Shown here one piece after another: positions 15,845 to 24,700 of a stretch of DNA of 32,070 nucleotides. Position 1 is the stretch's first letter, and the number at the start of each line of letters is the position of its first letter. The DNA is from Dehalococcoidia bacterium (GTDB taxonomy: Bacteria > Chloroflexota > Dehalococcoidia > GIF9 > AB-539-J10), in NCBI GenBank assembly GCA_003562475.1, contig PWUU01000108.1, positions 1 to 32,070 of the forward strand. Direction: 5' to 3'. Below the pieces are notes generated by a model. It had not been told where the DNA came from. It was given only the letters and a program-made list of their open reading frames with translations, and did not search any database. The position numbers and the translations under genes are program-made.

Positions 15845-16594
15845 CTACATGCCACCGTCGATACCGATCACCTGGCCGGTGATGTAGGAGGCACGATCGC
15901 TGGCCAGGAACGCAACCAGTTCCGCAACTTCTTCGGGCTGACCCGGCCGCCGCAGAGCAATCATCTCGACAAACCTGTTGCGGATTTCCTCCGGCAGCAC
16001 GTCGGTCATCTGTGTCCGTATGTAGCCTGGTGCTACCGCATTGACAGTGATTCCGCGGGAGCCCACTTCCCTGGCGAGACTCCTGGAGAACGCGATTATC
16101 CCGGCCTTAGCAGCAGAGTAGTTGGTCTGACCGGGGTTCCCGATGATGCCTGCGACAGATGACAGGCTCACGATCCTTCCCCATCCTCCACGCATCATCG
16201 GCTTAAGAGCATGCTTGGAGCACAGATATGTGCCGCGAAGATTTATGTCAATAACATCATCCCATGCCTGTTCCGACATACGAAGCAGCAAAGTATCCCG
16301 CGTGATGCCTGCGTTATTCACGAGGATATGCAACCCATCCCATCTGGAGACCACTGCGTCAATCATGCCCTTCACGGCTTCTCCGTCGCGCACATCGGCC
16401 TCAACCATCAGCGCGTCGACGCCCATCTGCTCAAGCGTTGCGACTACCTCGCGAGCATCGACCTCGTTCTGCAGGTCAGCCGCGACATAGTTGACGGCAA
16501 CGCGTGCCCCCATGCTGCCAAGTTTGAGCGCGATGGCGCGTCCAATGCCACGCGACGCACCCGTTATGAGGGCAACTCTGCCTTCCAAGTCCAT
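15845..16594 (-). CDS. fabG: 3-oxoacyl-ACP reductase
   Basis: NADPH-dependent reduction of 3-oxoacyl-ACP in type II fatty-acid elongation. The 249-residue SDR protein shows TGASRGIG (11-18), NNAGITRD (93-100), LSSVAG, the catalytic YSAAK (Tyr159, Lys163) and a C-terminal ITGQVIGIDGGM. The NNAGITRD and GNPGQTNY segments are characteristic of FabG rather than generic SDRs. A GGAGG site precedes the ATG. It is the last gene of the cluster, 48 bases after fabF. Confidence 0.93.
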   Translation of the reverse strand: MDLEGRVALITGASRGIGRAIALKLGSMGARVAVNYVAADLQNEVDAREVVATLEQMGVDALMVEADVRDGEAVKGMIDAVVSRWDGLHILVNNAGITRDTLLLRMSEQAWDDVIDINLRGTYLCSKHALKPMMRGGWGRIVSLSSVAGIIGNPGQTNYSAAKAGIIAFSRSLAREVGSRGITVNAVAPGYIRTQMTDVLPEEIRNRFVEMIALRRPGQPEEVAELVAFLASDRASYITGQVIGIDGGM

Positions 16595-16642
16595 ACTACC
16601 TCCACACAGCGAAATGGTATGCGTCCGGGATTTCCGGCTACA

Positions 16643-17874
16643 CTATCCCGTGAACCTTCTGAAGACCAGCGAGCAATTCTCGCCACCGAGACCAAAACTA
16701 TTCTTGAGGCACACATCCACGTCCGCCTCGCGAGCCACGTTCGGAACATAGTCGAGATCGCATTCAGGATCGGGCGTCCGGTAGTTAATCGTCGGATGAA
16801 TCACCCCTGTATGCACGGCCAAGATAGCTGCCAGCGATTCAACAGCTCCTGACGCGGTGATAGCGTGGCCAACCAGCGATTTCGTTGAGCTCACAGGCAC
16901 CTTGTACGCGTGATTTCCGAGCGCAAGTTTCAGGGCCTCGGTCTCCGTAGGGTCGTTAAGTCGCGTACTGGTGCCATGCGCATTTACGTATGCGACATCG
17001 GTGGGATCAACACCAGCTTGATTGAGCGCCAGCTTCATGGCGTATGCCTCAGGACCCGAGGCAGGCGCCGTCTGATCGAACGCGTCAAAAGACCAGCCGG
17101 CGCCGGCCAACTCCACAAGTATCTCGGCCCCACGAGCCTTCGCGTGGTCCAGTGACTCAAGCACCACGATCCCGGTCCCTTCACCGAAGACGAACCCACT
17201 GCGTTCCGCGTCGAACGGACGACACGCGATCGCCGGATCAGGTTCTCTGGTCACGGCACCCAGAATATCGAGTCCTGCGACTCCGAGGGGTGAGAGGCAC
17301 GAGTCCGTCCCACCGGCAATCATGACATCTGCGTAACCGAGCCTGATGAAGTTCATCGCCGTGCCGATAGCATCGGTACCCGACGCGCAGAGACTGTTCA
17401 CGCTGGTATTAGGGCCTCGTGCCTGGAAGATCATGCCTATCTGCATCGCAGGTGCGCTTGGGCCAGATCTTGCAACAAACAACGGATCGACGCGGCGAGG
17501 ACCACGTCGCTCCAGTATCTGAGCCTGTCGCACTATGTAATCACTCTCGGACATACAGGCGACGCTGATCCCTACCCTTTCGGGGATCTCGCGGCTCATA
17601 TCGATGCCAGCCTGCGCCATCGCCTCCTTGGCCGCCGCGACGCCATAGTGAACAGCACGCGGATTGCGGTCCGCGATCTTGGGGTCCATATGTGCGTAGG
17701 GGTCGAAGCCTTTCACTTCGCCCGCGACCTTCACATGAAAGTTGCTTACATCGAAGCGGGTAATGGTCGCGATACCCGACTTGCCAGCCACTGCATTCTT
17801 CCAGAACTCATCAACAGTGTTTCCGATTGGATTAACTGTTCCCAATCCGGTGACGACTACTCGCGGCATGCTCA

Positions 17875-17875
<1 letters not shown>
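16643..17875 (-). CDS. fabF: 3-oxoacyl-ACP synthase II
   Basis: Condenses malonyl-ACP with acyl-ACP. The 410-residue thiolase-fold enzyme has the Cys-His-His triad: Cys163 in NSLCASGTDAIG, His300 in VNAHGTST and His337 in LVGHAITASGA, plus GFVFGEGTGIVVLE and the C-terminal NSFGLGGENCSLVF. All catalytic residues are present, so it is a true condensing enzyme and not a chain-length factor. The ATG at 17875 shares a base with the fabL stop (TGATG), indicating coupled translation; an in-frame ATG two codons later is equally possible. Confidence 0.94.
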
Positions 17876-18902
<1,027 letters not shown>

Positions 18903-18922
18903 GGTGCTACGCCCTCCTTTCT

Positions 18923-19945
18923 CTAGAGCTTGCCCTGCTCCTTGAACCACGCCAGTTCGCGTTTCAAGCTGCCGACAATGTCGGCCTCAACCGCCTTCCG
19001 CGCGGCGTTAATTCCATGAACGATGTGCTCCGCCTTGCACGCGCCATGCGCGATTCTCACGACACCATCAACCCCCCATAGGATACCAGTCCCCTCTTCC
19101 TCACCTTCATACGACAGTTTCTTGATCGGGAGCACCCGGTCGAACACAAAGCCCACCAGTCCCTTTATTCCCGGATACTTCCCCATTAACCAGACCCGCG
19201 CTCGGTCTCCCACGCTTTCATAGAACTTCAATAAGACATTGCCCACGAATCCGTCGCAGACGATGACATTCGCCTTTCCCATCAGTATATCGTTGCCCTC
19301 TATGTTGCCAATGAAATTGAGCCCGCTGGCTTTCAGCAAGGGATACGCCTCCCTTACCACTTCACTGCCCTTACCCTCCTCACTCCCTGTACTGAGCAAC
19401 GCAACAGTAGGATTCTCAATGCCATAGATCGTCCGGGCATACACAGTCCCGGCAACAGCGAACGATAGAAGCTGATATGGCTTGCAGTCGACATTGGCCC
19501 CAAGATCCATTACAACGATGTTGGGCGCAAAGCTACTGAAACCCCCACCAACGGTGGGACGCTCCATGCCTTCGACCATACCAACATACGTGGCCGCCGC
19601 GGCGGCCACAGCGCCGGACGAACCTGCACTGACGAACGCATCCACTTCCTTGCTGCGCACCAGCTTCGTTCCCACGACGATTGAGGACTGCCGCTTCTGC
19701 CGTATCGCAACGGCCGGAGCCTCGCCCTCCCTGATAACTTCGGCAGCATCCACAACCTTCATCAGATCGGCTGGCACCTCCTGCGCGCGCAACTCCTCCC
19801 TGATAGTATCATCCTGCCCCACGAGGACAATCTCAGCTTCGCCTGATCGGGCCGCACTCGCAGCACCCTTGAGTATCTCGGCAGGAGCATGATCGCCACC
19901 CATGGCGTCAACAGCCACTCTCACTTTGCCAGACGACTGCGGCAT
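18923..19945 (-). CDS. plsX: Phosphate acyltransferase
   Basis: Transfers acyl groups from acyl-ACP to phosphate, giving acyl-phosphate for phospholipid synthesis by PlsY. The 340-residue protein has the signature RVAVDAMGGDHAP at the N-terminus, VSAGSSGAVAAAA, MDLGANVDCKP, LSTGSEEGKG, GNIEGNDI and CDGFVGNVLLK. The ATG at 19945 is preceded by GAGGAG at 6 bases; an upstream in-frame GTG at 19969 lacks such a site. It is followed closely by acpP, a common plsX-acpP neighbourhood. The 77 bases between it and the MaoC gene show nothing recognisable. Confidence 0.95.
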   Translation of the reverse strand: MPQSSGKVRVAVDAMGGDHAPAEILKGAASAARSGEAEIVLVGQDDTIREELRAQEVPADLMKVVDAAEVIREGEAPAVAIRQKRQSSIVVGTKLVRSKEVDAFVSAGSSGAVAAAAATYVGMVEGMERPTVGGGFSSFAPNIVVMDLGANVDCKPYQLLSFAVAGTVYARTIYGIENPTVALLSTGSEEGKGSEVVREAYPLLKASGLNFIGNIEGNDILMGKANVIVCDGFVGNVLLKFYESVGDRARVWLMGKYPGIKGLVGFVFDRVLPIKKLSYEGEEEGTGILWGVDGVVRIAHGACKAEHIVHGINAARKAVEADIVGSLKRELAWFKEQGKL

Positions 19946-20022
19946 ACTGTTCTCCTCTTCAACTGACACGGACTAAATGTATCCAGGGGCTGGACTCGCG
20001 GATTCAATCAGAGTCCGCTCCA

Positions 20023-20442
20023 TCACGATGAGGCCGGCACCTTTACCCGTGCTTCGCCGGTTACCACAGCCTCACCAGACTCGGTAGAGCACATAAGGGA
20101 ACAGGTAGCCAATACTATACCACCCTCCTCGCTCAGGGATTCAACTTGACCGGACACGGTCAAGGTGTCACCGGGGCGGGTGGGATTTCTGAACTTGACG
20201 GAAAGCCAACCTGTTTCATCCCACGCATCGCCGAACACGCGAAACAGCATCTCGGAAACGAACGCCAGGACAAGCATTCCATGCGCTATAGTACCCTTCA
20301 GCGGAGTCGTCGCAGCGAACGCCTCGTCCACGTGAATGGGATTGTAATCTCCCGATGCATCGGCGTACTTGTGTATGTCAGCCTGCGTCACCTGCCGCAC
20401 GAGCGGCAATAGTTGCGCTCCTTCGTGAAGCGGAGCAACCAT
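20023..20442 (-). CDS. MaoC-fold (R)-3-hydroxyacyl dehydratase, catalytic subunit (HadB-like)
   Basis: A 139-residue single hot-dog protein with the hydratase-2 motif YADASGDYNPIHVDE; Asp32 and His37 are the expected catalytic pair, followed by GTIAHGML. Members hydrate enoyl thioesters or dehydrate (R)-3-hydroxyacyl thioesters. Its gene starts 3 bases after the stop of a second MaoC-fold gene and precedes plsX and acpP, and no fabZ/fabA is present. I infer that it works as the dehydratase of this fatty-acid cluster, in the manner of mycobacterial HadB. A role on acyl-CoA (PhaJ-like) is the alternative. Confidence 0.8.
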   Translation of the reverse strand: MVAPLHEGAQLLPLVRQVTQADIHKYADASGDYNPIHVDEAFAATTPLKGTIAHGMLVLAFVSEMLFRVFGDAWDETGWLSVKFRNPTRPGDTLTVSGQVESLSEEGGIVLATCSLMCSTESGEAVVTGEARVKVPASS

Positions 20443-20445
20443 CTC

Positions 20446-20832
20446 TTACTGAGCCTCCGGGAGTACAATTGTGGAGCGCCCTTTCTGGACAAGGGTTCCC
20501 GATTCATCAGTGATACTCATCTCCAGCGTCAGCATCCGCATGGAACCTCTTGAGAGCTTGCGCGCTACGCGTGCGGCACATGTAACCGATGAACCGACCG
20601 GTACCAGTCCGGCAAACTCGAACTCCTGAGCCGCGTGGATCGTCCCTGGCGGCAGGGAGATAAGTCCCGCCAGCGAGGCGATGGCGCGAGCTGCGATTGC
20701 AAGTGGCGGCACATGACCACGTGGCTCCGCTCCTACCGCCTCAACATAAGGATCGACTATGCCCGCCTCGAGTCGATACTCAACCGGGGGAAATTCATGC
20801 CCGGGGATCAGCTCATCAAAATCGGCAGGCAA
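20446..20832 (-). CDS. MaoC N-terminal-like (HadA-like) non-catalytic dehydratase partner
   Basis: A 128-residue hot-dog-type protein beginning with FDELIPGHEFPPVEYRL, as in the MaoC_dehydratase N-domain family. The expected Asp-x4-His catalytic pair is absent: the equivalent stretch reads YVEAVGAEPRGHVPP. It therefore looks like a structural or substrate-binding subunit paired with the adjacent catalytic MaoC protein. I chose the TTG at 20832 because similarity begins just after it and AGGTGG lies 7 bases upstream. The frame stays open to 21087, but that extension crosses the divergent promoter region. It is the first gene of the fab transcription unit. Confidence 0.7.
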   Translation of the reverse strand: MPADFDELIPGHEFPPVEYRLEAGIVDPYVEAVGAEPRGHVPPLAIAARAIASLAGLISLPPGTIHAAQEFEFAGLVPVGSSVTCAARVARKLSRGSMRMLTLEMSITDESGTLVQKGRSTIVLPEAQ

Positions 20833-20905
20833 CGCGGTACCACCTGTTCTGACACCTGACCCGGCGGCATCAAACCCATAGTGGCCGCCAGGGTACGTTC
20901 GACTT

Positions 20906-20934
20906 ATGATGCCACTGAGCCGGAATCGTGTCAA
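20906..20934 (-). promoter_or_regulatory. Promoter of the fatty-acid cluster
   Basis: Minus strand TTGACA (20934-20929), 17-base spacer, CATCAT (20911-20906, 4 of 6 matches). Predicted start near 20899, giving about 67 bases of leader before the TTG start. Its -35 is separated by 7 bases from the -35 of the divergent plus-strand promoter. Confidence 0.55.
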
Positions 20935-20941
20935 CAGGAGC

Positions 20942-20970
20942 TTGAAACCCGACGCCGGCACACATACCAT
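20942..20970 (+). promoter_or_regulatory. Promoter of the DUF212 membrane protein gene
   Basis: TTGAAA (20942-20947), 17-base spacer, TACCAT (20965-20970). Predicted start near 20977, which would exclude the in-frame TTG at 20970 as a start codon and favours the ATG at 21015. Confidence 0.45.
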
Positions 20971-21014
20971 TGCATACTGATTCAGAAGAGGGCGCAAGCG
21001 TCCACGAGACATCC

Positions 21015-21461
21015 ATGTGGGATCTACTACGGCAGATATTTGGTAACCCGATGATCGTCTCGCCCGTGCTTGCGTGGACGGCAGCACAAGTCATCAAGAC
21101 GGCAATCGACAGCATGCGAGACAAGAGAATCAATCCAGGAATGCTGGTAGGGCCGGGAGGGATGCCCAGCTCCCATTCCGCGCTCGTGTGCGGACTTGCC
21201 ACCGCGACCGCATTGAGCGAGGGGGTAGACTCACCTGTCTTTGCGGTCACTGTCGTGCTTGCCGCAATTGTGATGTATGATGCGGCAGGCATTCGCCAGG
21301 CCGTTGACAGACAATCGGAGATACTCACACACATCCTCATCCATGTACCCCGGACACAGGATGATTTCGACAGATTCCTCAAGGGGCTGGTCGGCCACAC
21401 ACGCGTTCAGGTGGTAGCAGGCGCGCTTCTAGGCATAGCCGTGGCGACACTGTGCCAGTGA
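21015..21461 (+). CDS. Divergent PAP2-family membrane protein (DUF212)
   Basis: A 148-residue integral membrane protein recognised from NPMIVSPVLAWTAAQVIKT, GGMPSSHSALVCGLATA, VMYDAAGIRQAV and the C-terminal GHTRVQVVAGALLGI. The SSHSA and GHT segments echo the PAP2 phosphatase motifs, with the first PAP2 motif reduced. The enzymatic role of this family is not established; lipid or polyprenyl phosphate hydrolysis is a guess. It is divergent from the fatty-acid cluster and shares its intergenic region. Confidence 0.85.
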   Translation: MWDLLRQIFGNPMIVSPVLAWTAAQVIKTAIDSMRDKRINPGMLVGPGGMPSSHSALVCGLATATALSEGVDSPVFAVTVVLAAIVMYDAAGIRQAVDRQSEILTHILIHVPRTQDDFDRFLKGLVGHTRVQVVAGALLGIAVATLCQ

Positions 21462-21482
21462 TGACACAACTGAACCACGGCT

Positions 21483-21512
21483 TTGGAACTTATCCCGAGC
21501 TTACTCTATAAT
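21483..21512 (+). promoter_or_regulatory. Promoter producing a leaderless rhomboid mRNA
   Basis: TTGGAA (21483-21488), 18-base spacer, perfect TATAAT (21507-21512). Six bases separate the -10 from the ATG at 21519, so transcription is expected to start at or next to the A of the start codon. Confidence 0.75.
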
Positions 21513-21518
21513 CAGCAA

Positions 21519-22094
21519 ATGCGTCGCACAGATTCTTCCGGAATCAACGCCATCCTGTTTCTCATCGCGCTCTGTCTCCTGGTTTTTGCTTTCACTTCCC
21601 TCCGTCCAGAATTCATCGGGCGTCTGGGTCTCACTCCGGCACTCGTGCTACAGCGACCATGGACACTTATCACCTCGATGTTCGTCCACGCAAACCTCAC
21701 GCACATCCTCTTCAACATGATCAGTCTCTTCTTCCTTGGCAGCTTTTTTCTGCGCATGGTTGGCGAGGGAGACTTCCTCAAGGTCTTCTTCTTTGGAGGA
21801 CTCGCAGGGAATGCGCTCTATATCGTCCTCGGTCCGGCAATGATTCCGGGAGTAGGCGCATCGGGAGCGATATTCGCCATCGGTGGAGCGCTGGCCATAA
21901 CGGCTCCCAAACTACCCGTTATCGTATTCCCGCTTCCCGTCCCGGTTCCTCTCTGGGGTGCGATGACGTTCTTTCTGGTCATCGGCCTTGTCATTCCCGG
22001 AATTGCGTGGCAGGCCCATCTTGGCGGGTTCCTGTTCGGCGTGCTCGCAGGCCTCTACTACAAGAAGCGAAGGGGACGACCCCTCTACTACTGA
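21519..22094 (+). CDS. Rhomboid-family intramembrane serine protease
   Basis: A 191-residue protein with about six hydrophobic membrane segments. Catalytic residues are visible: Ser115 in GVGASGAIFAI and His167 in WQAHLGGFLFG. The family's SMFVHANLTHILFNM segment (His-containing TM2) and a GNALYIVLG stretch are also present. It cleaves membrane-embedded substrates; the substrate is unknown. The ATG at 21519 is favoured by the -10 box just upstream; an in-frame TTG at 21483 would be part of the -35. No Shine-Dalgarno is present, which fits leaderless translation. The alpha/beta hydrolase gene starts 19 bases after its stop. Confidence 0.9.
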   Translation: MRRTDSSGINAILFLIALCLLVFAFTSLRPEFIGRLGLTPALVLQRPWTLITSMFVHANLTHILFNMISLFFLGSFFLRMVGEGDFLKVFFFGGLAGNALYIVLGPAMIPGVGASGAIFAIGGALAITAPKLPVIVFPLPVPVPLWGAMTFFLVIGLVIPGIAWQAHLGGFLFGVLAGLYYKKRRGRPLYY

Positions 22095-22113
22095 CATCTG
22101 CAGAAGGTGACGC

Positions 22114-22872
22114 ATGGCCATTCCGGTAAGCTTCGTGAGCGACGGATTACGCTTGCTTGGCGAACTCCACCTCCCGGAGTCGCCCCGGCCGTGGCCAGGC
22201 CTCTGCATCTGTCACGGCATACCTGCTGTCTCCTACGATCCGAATGATACGGGTTACCGCGATCTGGCCGCGCGCTTCGCGACCGCCGGCTTTGCCGCAC
22301 TCATCTTTCACTTTCGAGGAGCGGGGTTGAGCGACGGTGATTTCGATATTCTTGGTTGGTCACGGGATCTTCATAGGGCGCTGACACTCCTTTCCGGCAA
22401 CGAGGGGGTTGATACATCCAGGCTGTATCTCATTGGGTTCAGCGGGGGCGCCGCTGCGAGCATTCACATGGCCGCGAGGGATGAACGCGTGGCTGCAGTG
22501 GTATCGTGCGCATCTCCTGCCCGTTTTGATGAACTCGTCAATGGCCCCGCTCTCAATGACTGCCTGATGCGCTGGAGGGAGATCGGCATCATACGAAACC
22601 CCATGTTCCCATCCGACCTGGACGCGTGGGTATCAGGCTTCCGTGAGGTGGCGCCGATCGCGCATATCGCACAGATCGCGCCACGCCCGTTGCTGCTTCT
22701 CCATGGAGATGCCGATGAGGTGGTACCCGTGTCTCACGCGTATGAGCTGTATGAAGCTGCCGGAGAACCAAAGCAGCTTGAGATTATCCCCGATGGCGCG
22801 CACCGGCTGAGAGTAGACGAGCGTGCAATGTCGCACGCGCTGGACTGGCTGCGACGCCACTCCGCAAGTTGA
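22114..22872 (+). CDS. Alpha/beta hydrolase family protein
   Basis: A 252-residue serine hydrolase. It has an oxyanion region ICHGIPAVS (about 32-40), FHFRGAGLSDG, nucleophile Ser110 in GFSGGAA, acid Asp199 or Asp201 in HGDADEVVP, and catalytic His230 in GAHRLR. The fold resembles the dienelactone-hydrolase or acyl-peptidase-like branch (BAAT/Abhydrolase_5). There is no signal peptide, so it is probably cytosolic. The substrate cannot be told. An AGAAGGTGA site precedes the ATG. Its stop codon overlaps the -35 of the rplU promoter. Confidence 0.85.
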   Translation: MAIPVSFVSDGLRLLGELHLPESPRPWPGLCICHGIPAVSYDPNDTGYRDLAARFATAGFAALIFHFRGAGLSDGDFDILGWSRDLHRALTLLSGNEGVDTSRLYLIGFSGGAAASIHMAARDERVAAVVSCASPARFDELVNGPALNDCLMRWREIGIIRNPMFPSDLDAWVSGFREVAPIAHIAQIAPRPLLLLHGDADEVVPVSHAYELYEAAGEPKQLEIIPDGAHRLRVDERAMSHALDWLRRHSAS

Positions 22873-22898
22873 CGCTCCGTTCGCGCCGGTGCTACAAT
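22869..22898 (+). promoter_or_regulatory. Promoter of the rplU-rpmA-rpmE operon
   Basis: TTGACG (22869-22874), 18-base spacer, TACAAT (22893-22898). Predicted start about 22905. This places the in-frame ATG at 22897 inside the -10 box and upstream of the transcript, so it cannot be the rplU start. Confidence 0.78.
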
Positions 22899-22923
22899 GC
22901 CCCGTTGTTCTGGAGGTGTGGAC

Positions 22924-23244
22924 ATTTACGCCATAGTTGAGTCCGGTGGAAAGCAATACAAAGTCTCCCCGCGTCAGACGCTGGACGTCGATAATCTGTC
23001 GGCGCCCGATGGCGAGACTGTGGAGTTTCACAGGGTACTCTTCGTTTCAGACGGCGCGTCAACTCATGTCGGCAGTCCAACCGTCGCAGGCGCAAGAGTT
23101 CTGGCCACATCCAGGGGACCGGTGAAAGGGAAGAAGATCGTCGTGTTGCGCTACAAGAACAAGACGCGCCAGCGCAGAAAGACCGGGTTCAGAGCAAGCC
23201 ATACCCGATTGACAATCGACCGCGTGGTCATGCCTGGAGAGTAA
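22924..23244 (+). CDS. rplU: 50S ribosomal protein L21, apparent ATT start
   Basis: A 106-residue large-subunit protein recognised from YAIVESGGKQYKV at the N-terminus and KNKTRQRRKTGFRASHTRLTI near the C-terminus. The family begins Met-Tyr-Ala, and here the Met position is an ATT codon. GGAGG (22912-22916) stands exactly 7 bases before that ATT, whereas the in-frame GTG at 22918 is only 1 base from it. The upstream ATG at 22897 lies in the promoter. I therefore place initiation at ATT; GTG at 22918 is the alternative and would add two residues. rpmA follows 3 bases after the stop. Confidence 0.92.
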   Translation: MYAIVESGGKQYKVSPRQTLDVDNLSAPDGETVEFHRVLFVSDGASTHVGSPTVAGARVLATSRGPVKGKKIVVLRYKNKTRQRRKTGFRASHTRLTIDRVVMPGE

Positions 23245-23247
23245 CTG

Positions 23248-23499
23248 ATGGCACACAAGAAAGGCGGCGGTAGCACCAAGTGTGGTCGCGACAGCAAGTC
23301 TAAACGACTCGGCGTGAAGCGCTACGGCGGGCAGATCGTGCGCGCCGGCAATATCATCGTGCGGCAGCGTGGCACACGTGTGAAGCCCGGGACCAATGTC
23401 GGTGTGGGCAAGGATCACACCCTCTTCGCGCTCGTGGATGGTTGCGTGAAGTTTGAGCCGGCCTCCAAGTTTCAGAAGAAGGTAAGCGTATACCCATGA
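23248..23499 (+). CDS. rpmA: 50S ribosomal protein L27
   Basis: An 83-residue protein starting [24 protein letters not shown], with the standard [21 protein letters not shown] and [12 protein letters not shown] segments. The N-terminus is the direct MAHKK form that reaches the peptidyl-transferase centre, with no cleavable Firmicutes-type extension (no added FxxxxQ-type N-terminal peptide). It lies between rplU and rpmE; its TGA overlaps the rpmE ATG (ATGA). Confidence 0.97.
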   Translation: MAHKKGGGSTKCGRDSKSKRLGVKRYGGQIVRAGNIIVRQRGTRVKPGTNVGVGKDHTLFALVDGCVKFEPASKFQKKVSVYP

Positions 23500-23702
23500 A
23501 GGCGAAGATACACCCGAAGTACTACGACGATGCCAGGGTCACATGCCTGTGTGGCAATGTGTTTTCATGCGGCGCGACCAAGCCGGAGATCCGCGTCGAG
23601 ATCTGCAGCGCGTGCCACCCTTTCTACACCGGCCAGCAGAGGATCGTCGACACCATGGGCCGGGTGGAGAGGTTCAAGAAGAAGTACGGCATCAAGGAAT
23701 AA
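23496..23702 (+). CDS. rpmE: 50S ribosomal protein L31, zinc-binding form
   Basis: A 68-residue protein ([17 protein letters not shown]). It keeps the four zinc ligands of the C+ form: Cys17-x-Cys19 and Cys37-x-x-Cys40, followed by [13 protein letters not shown] and a basic C-terminus. It is translationally coupled to rpmA. A strong terminator begins 22 bases after the stop. Confidence 0.96.
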   Translation: MKAKIHPKYYDDARVTCLCGNVFSCGATKPEIRVEICSACHPFYTGQQRIVDTMGRVERFKKKYGIKE

Positions 23703-23724
23703 GTGTCCGTTCATTGCCGGGATA

Positions 23725-23771
23725 GAGAGGAATGGCGTGCGTGAGAGCCATTCCTCTCTTCGTTTTCTCGG
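23725..23771 (+). terminator. Intrinsic terminator after rpmE
   Basis: AGAGAGGAATGGC (23725-23737) pairs perfectly over 13 bases with GCCATTCCTCTCT (23748-23760) around a 10-base loop, followed by TCGTTTTCTC. A longer reading frame beginning with an ATG at 23732 lies inside this stem and is not the DUF1385 start. Some read-through may supply the DUF1385 gene, for which I see no separate promoter. Confidence 0.85.
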
Positions 23772-23782
23772 GGGACAGCATC

Positions 23783-24700
23783 ATGGCAGGTAGATTCCAC
23801 TATGGAGGGCAGGCGCTCATCGAGGGCGTCATGATGCGCGGCCAGAAGAACCTCGCGACGGCGCTGCGCCTTCCCGACGGACAGCTTGAGACCACCCATA
23901 AGCCCATCCCTTCCATCTACACGGGAAGATTCCGAAAAGCGCCGTTCTTTCGCGGCATCCTCGTGCTGCTCGAGACACTGATAATCGGCACCCAGGCACT
24001 CCTCTACTCCGCTGAGAGAGCCTCCGCAGGAGAAGAAGGGCAGGAGCTGCCCAGAGCTGCGTTGATCCTCGCGGTCGTAGTGAGCCTGTCCCTCGGCATT
24101 GCTCTGTTCTTCGTTACCCCGCATCTCATCTTGCGCAGCTTCGACCCCTACATCGCGTCTGACCTGGTCAGCAATGTGCTGGAGGGTATCGTGCGCGTGC
24201 TGATCTTCGCCACGTATGTCGCGCTTATCGGGCTAATGCCTGACGTGAGGAGGGTGTTTGCCTATCATGGGGCGGAGCACAGGGTGATCAACGCGTATGA
24301 GGCCGGCATCCCTCTCACACCAGCAGCAGTGCAGAGCTATTCGACCTCCCACGCACGCTGCGGCACAAGTTTCATATTCGTGGTGCTGGTCGTCTCGATT
24401 GTAGTTCTCGCGCTCCTCGGGAGACCACCAATCCTGATCGGCATCCTTTCGAGGCTCCTCCTGCTGCCTCTGATTGCAGCCGCGAGCTACGAGATTATCA
24501 AGTGGTCAGCAGATCGGCAGAACAGTTTCGTGGTGAGGCTCCTGACCCTGCCGGGATTGCTGCTTCAGAAGCTTGTTACACGCCAGCCCGATGAGGCACA
24601 GATTGAGACCGCCATCGCTGCACTGAAACTGGTTCTCCAGGAACAGGACACGCCGGCTACTACGGTCCCGGAGCCTTCACCGATCACCGGAACCACTTAG
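23783..24700 (+). CDS. DUF1385 (YqhQ-like) membrane protein
   Basis: A 305-residue protein with the DUF1385 signatures [14 protein letters not shown] at the N-terminus, [16 protein letters not shown] in the middle and [13 protein letters not shown], plus four or more hydrophobic segments (around residues 50-75, 90-115, 140-165 and 200-240). The function is unknown; members commonly follow rpmE and precede prfA, although prfA/prmC are not here. The ATG at 23783 is preceded by GGGGGA at about 8 bases. Its last 4 bases overlap the convergent hisI stop. Confidence 0.88.
   Translation: MAGRFHYGGQALIEGVMMRGQKNLATALRLPDGQLETTHKPIPSIYTGRFRKAPFFRGILVLLETLIIGTQALLYSAERASAGEEGQELPRAALILAVVVSLSLGIALFFVTPHLILRSFDPYIASDLVSNVLEGIVRVLIFATYVALIGLMPDVRRVFAYHGAEHRVINAYEAGIPLTPAAVQSYSTSHARCGTSFIFVVLVVSIVVLALLGRPPILIGILSRLLLLPLIAAASYEIIKWSADRQNSFVVRLLTLPGLLLQKLVTRQPDEAQIETAIAALKLVLQEQDTPATTVPEPSPITGTT

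Noticed and set aside
20833-20844. GGTGGTACCGCG on the minus strand, nearly the T-box riboswitch core
   Set aside because: The predicted leader is only about 67 bases, no stem I, specifier loop or following terminator is visible, and the string runs straight into the MaoC-like coding sequence; T-boxes do not normally control fatty-acid genes. Treated as coincidence.
22897-22899. ATG as the start of rplU
   Set aside because: It overlaps the TACAAT -10 box, lies upstream of the predicted transcript and would add nine residues absent from L21 proteins.
23732-23782. Extended start of the DUF1385 gene
   Set aside because: The ATG is inside the perfect terminator stem after rpmE; similarity starts at the ATG at 23783, which has a ribosome-binding site.
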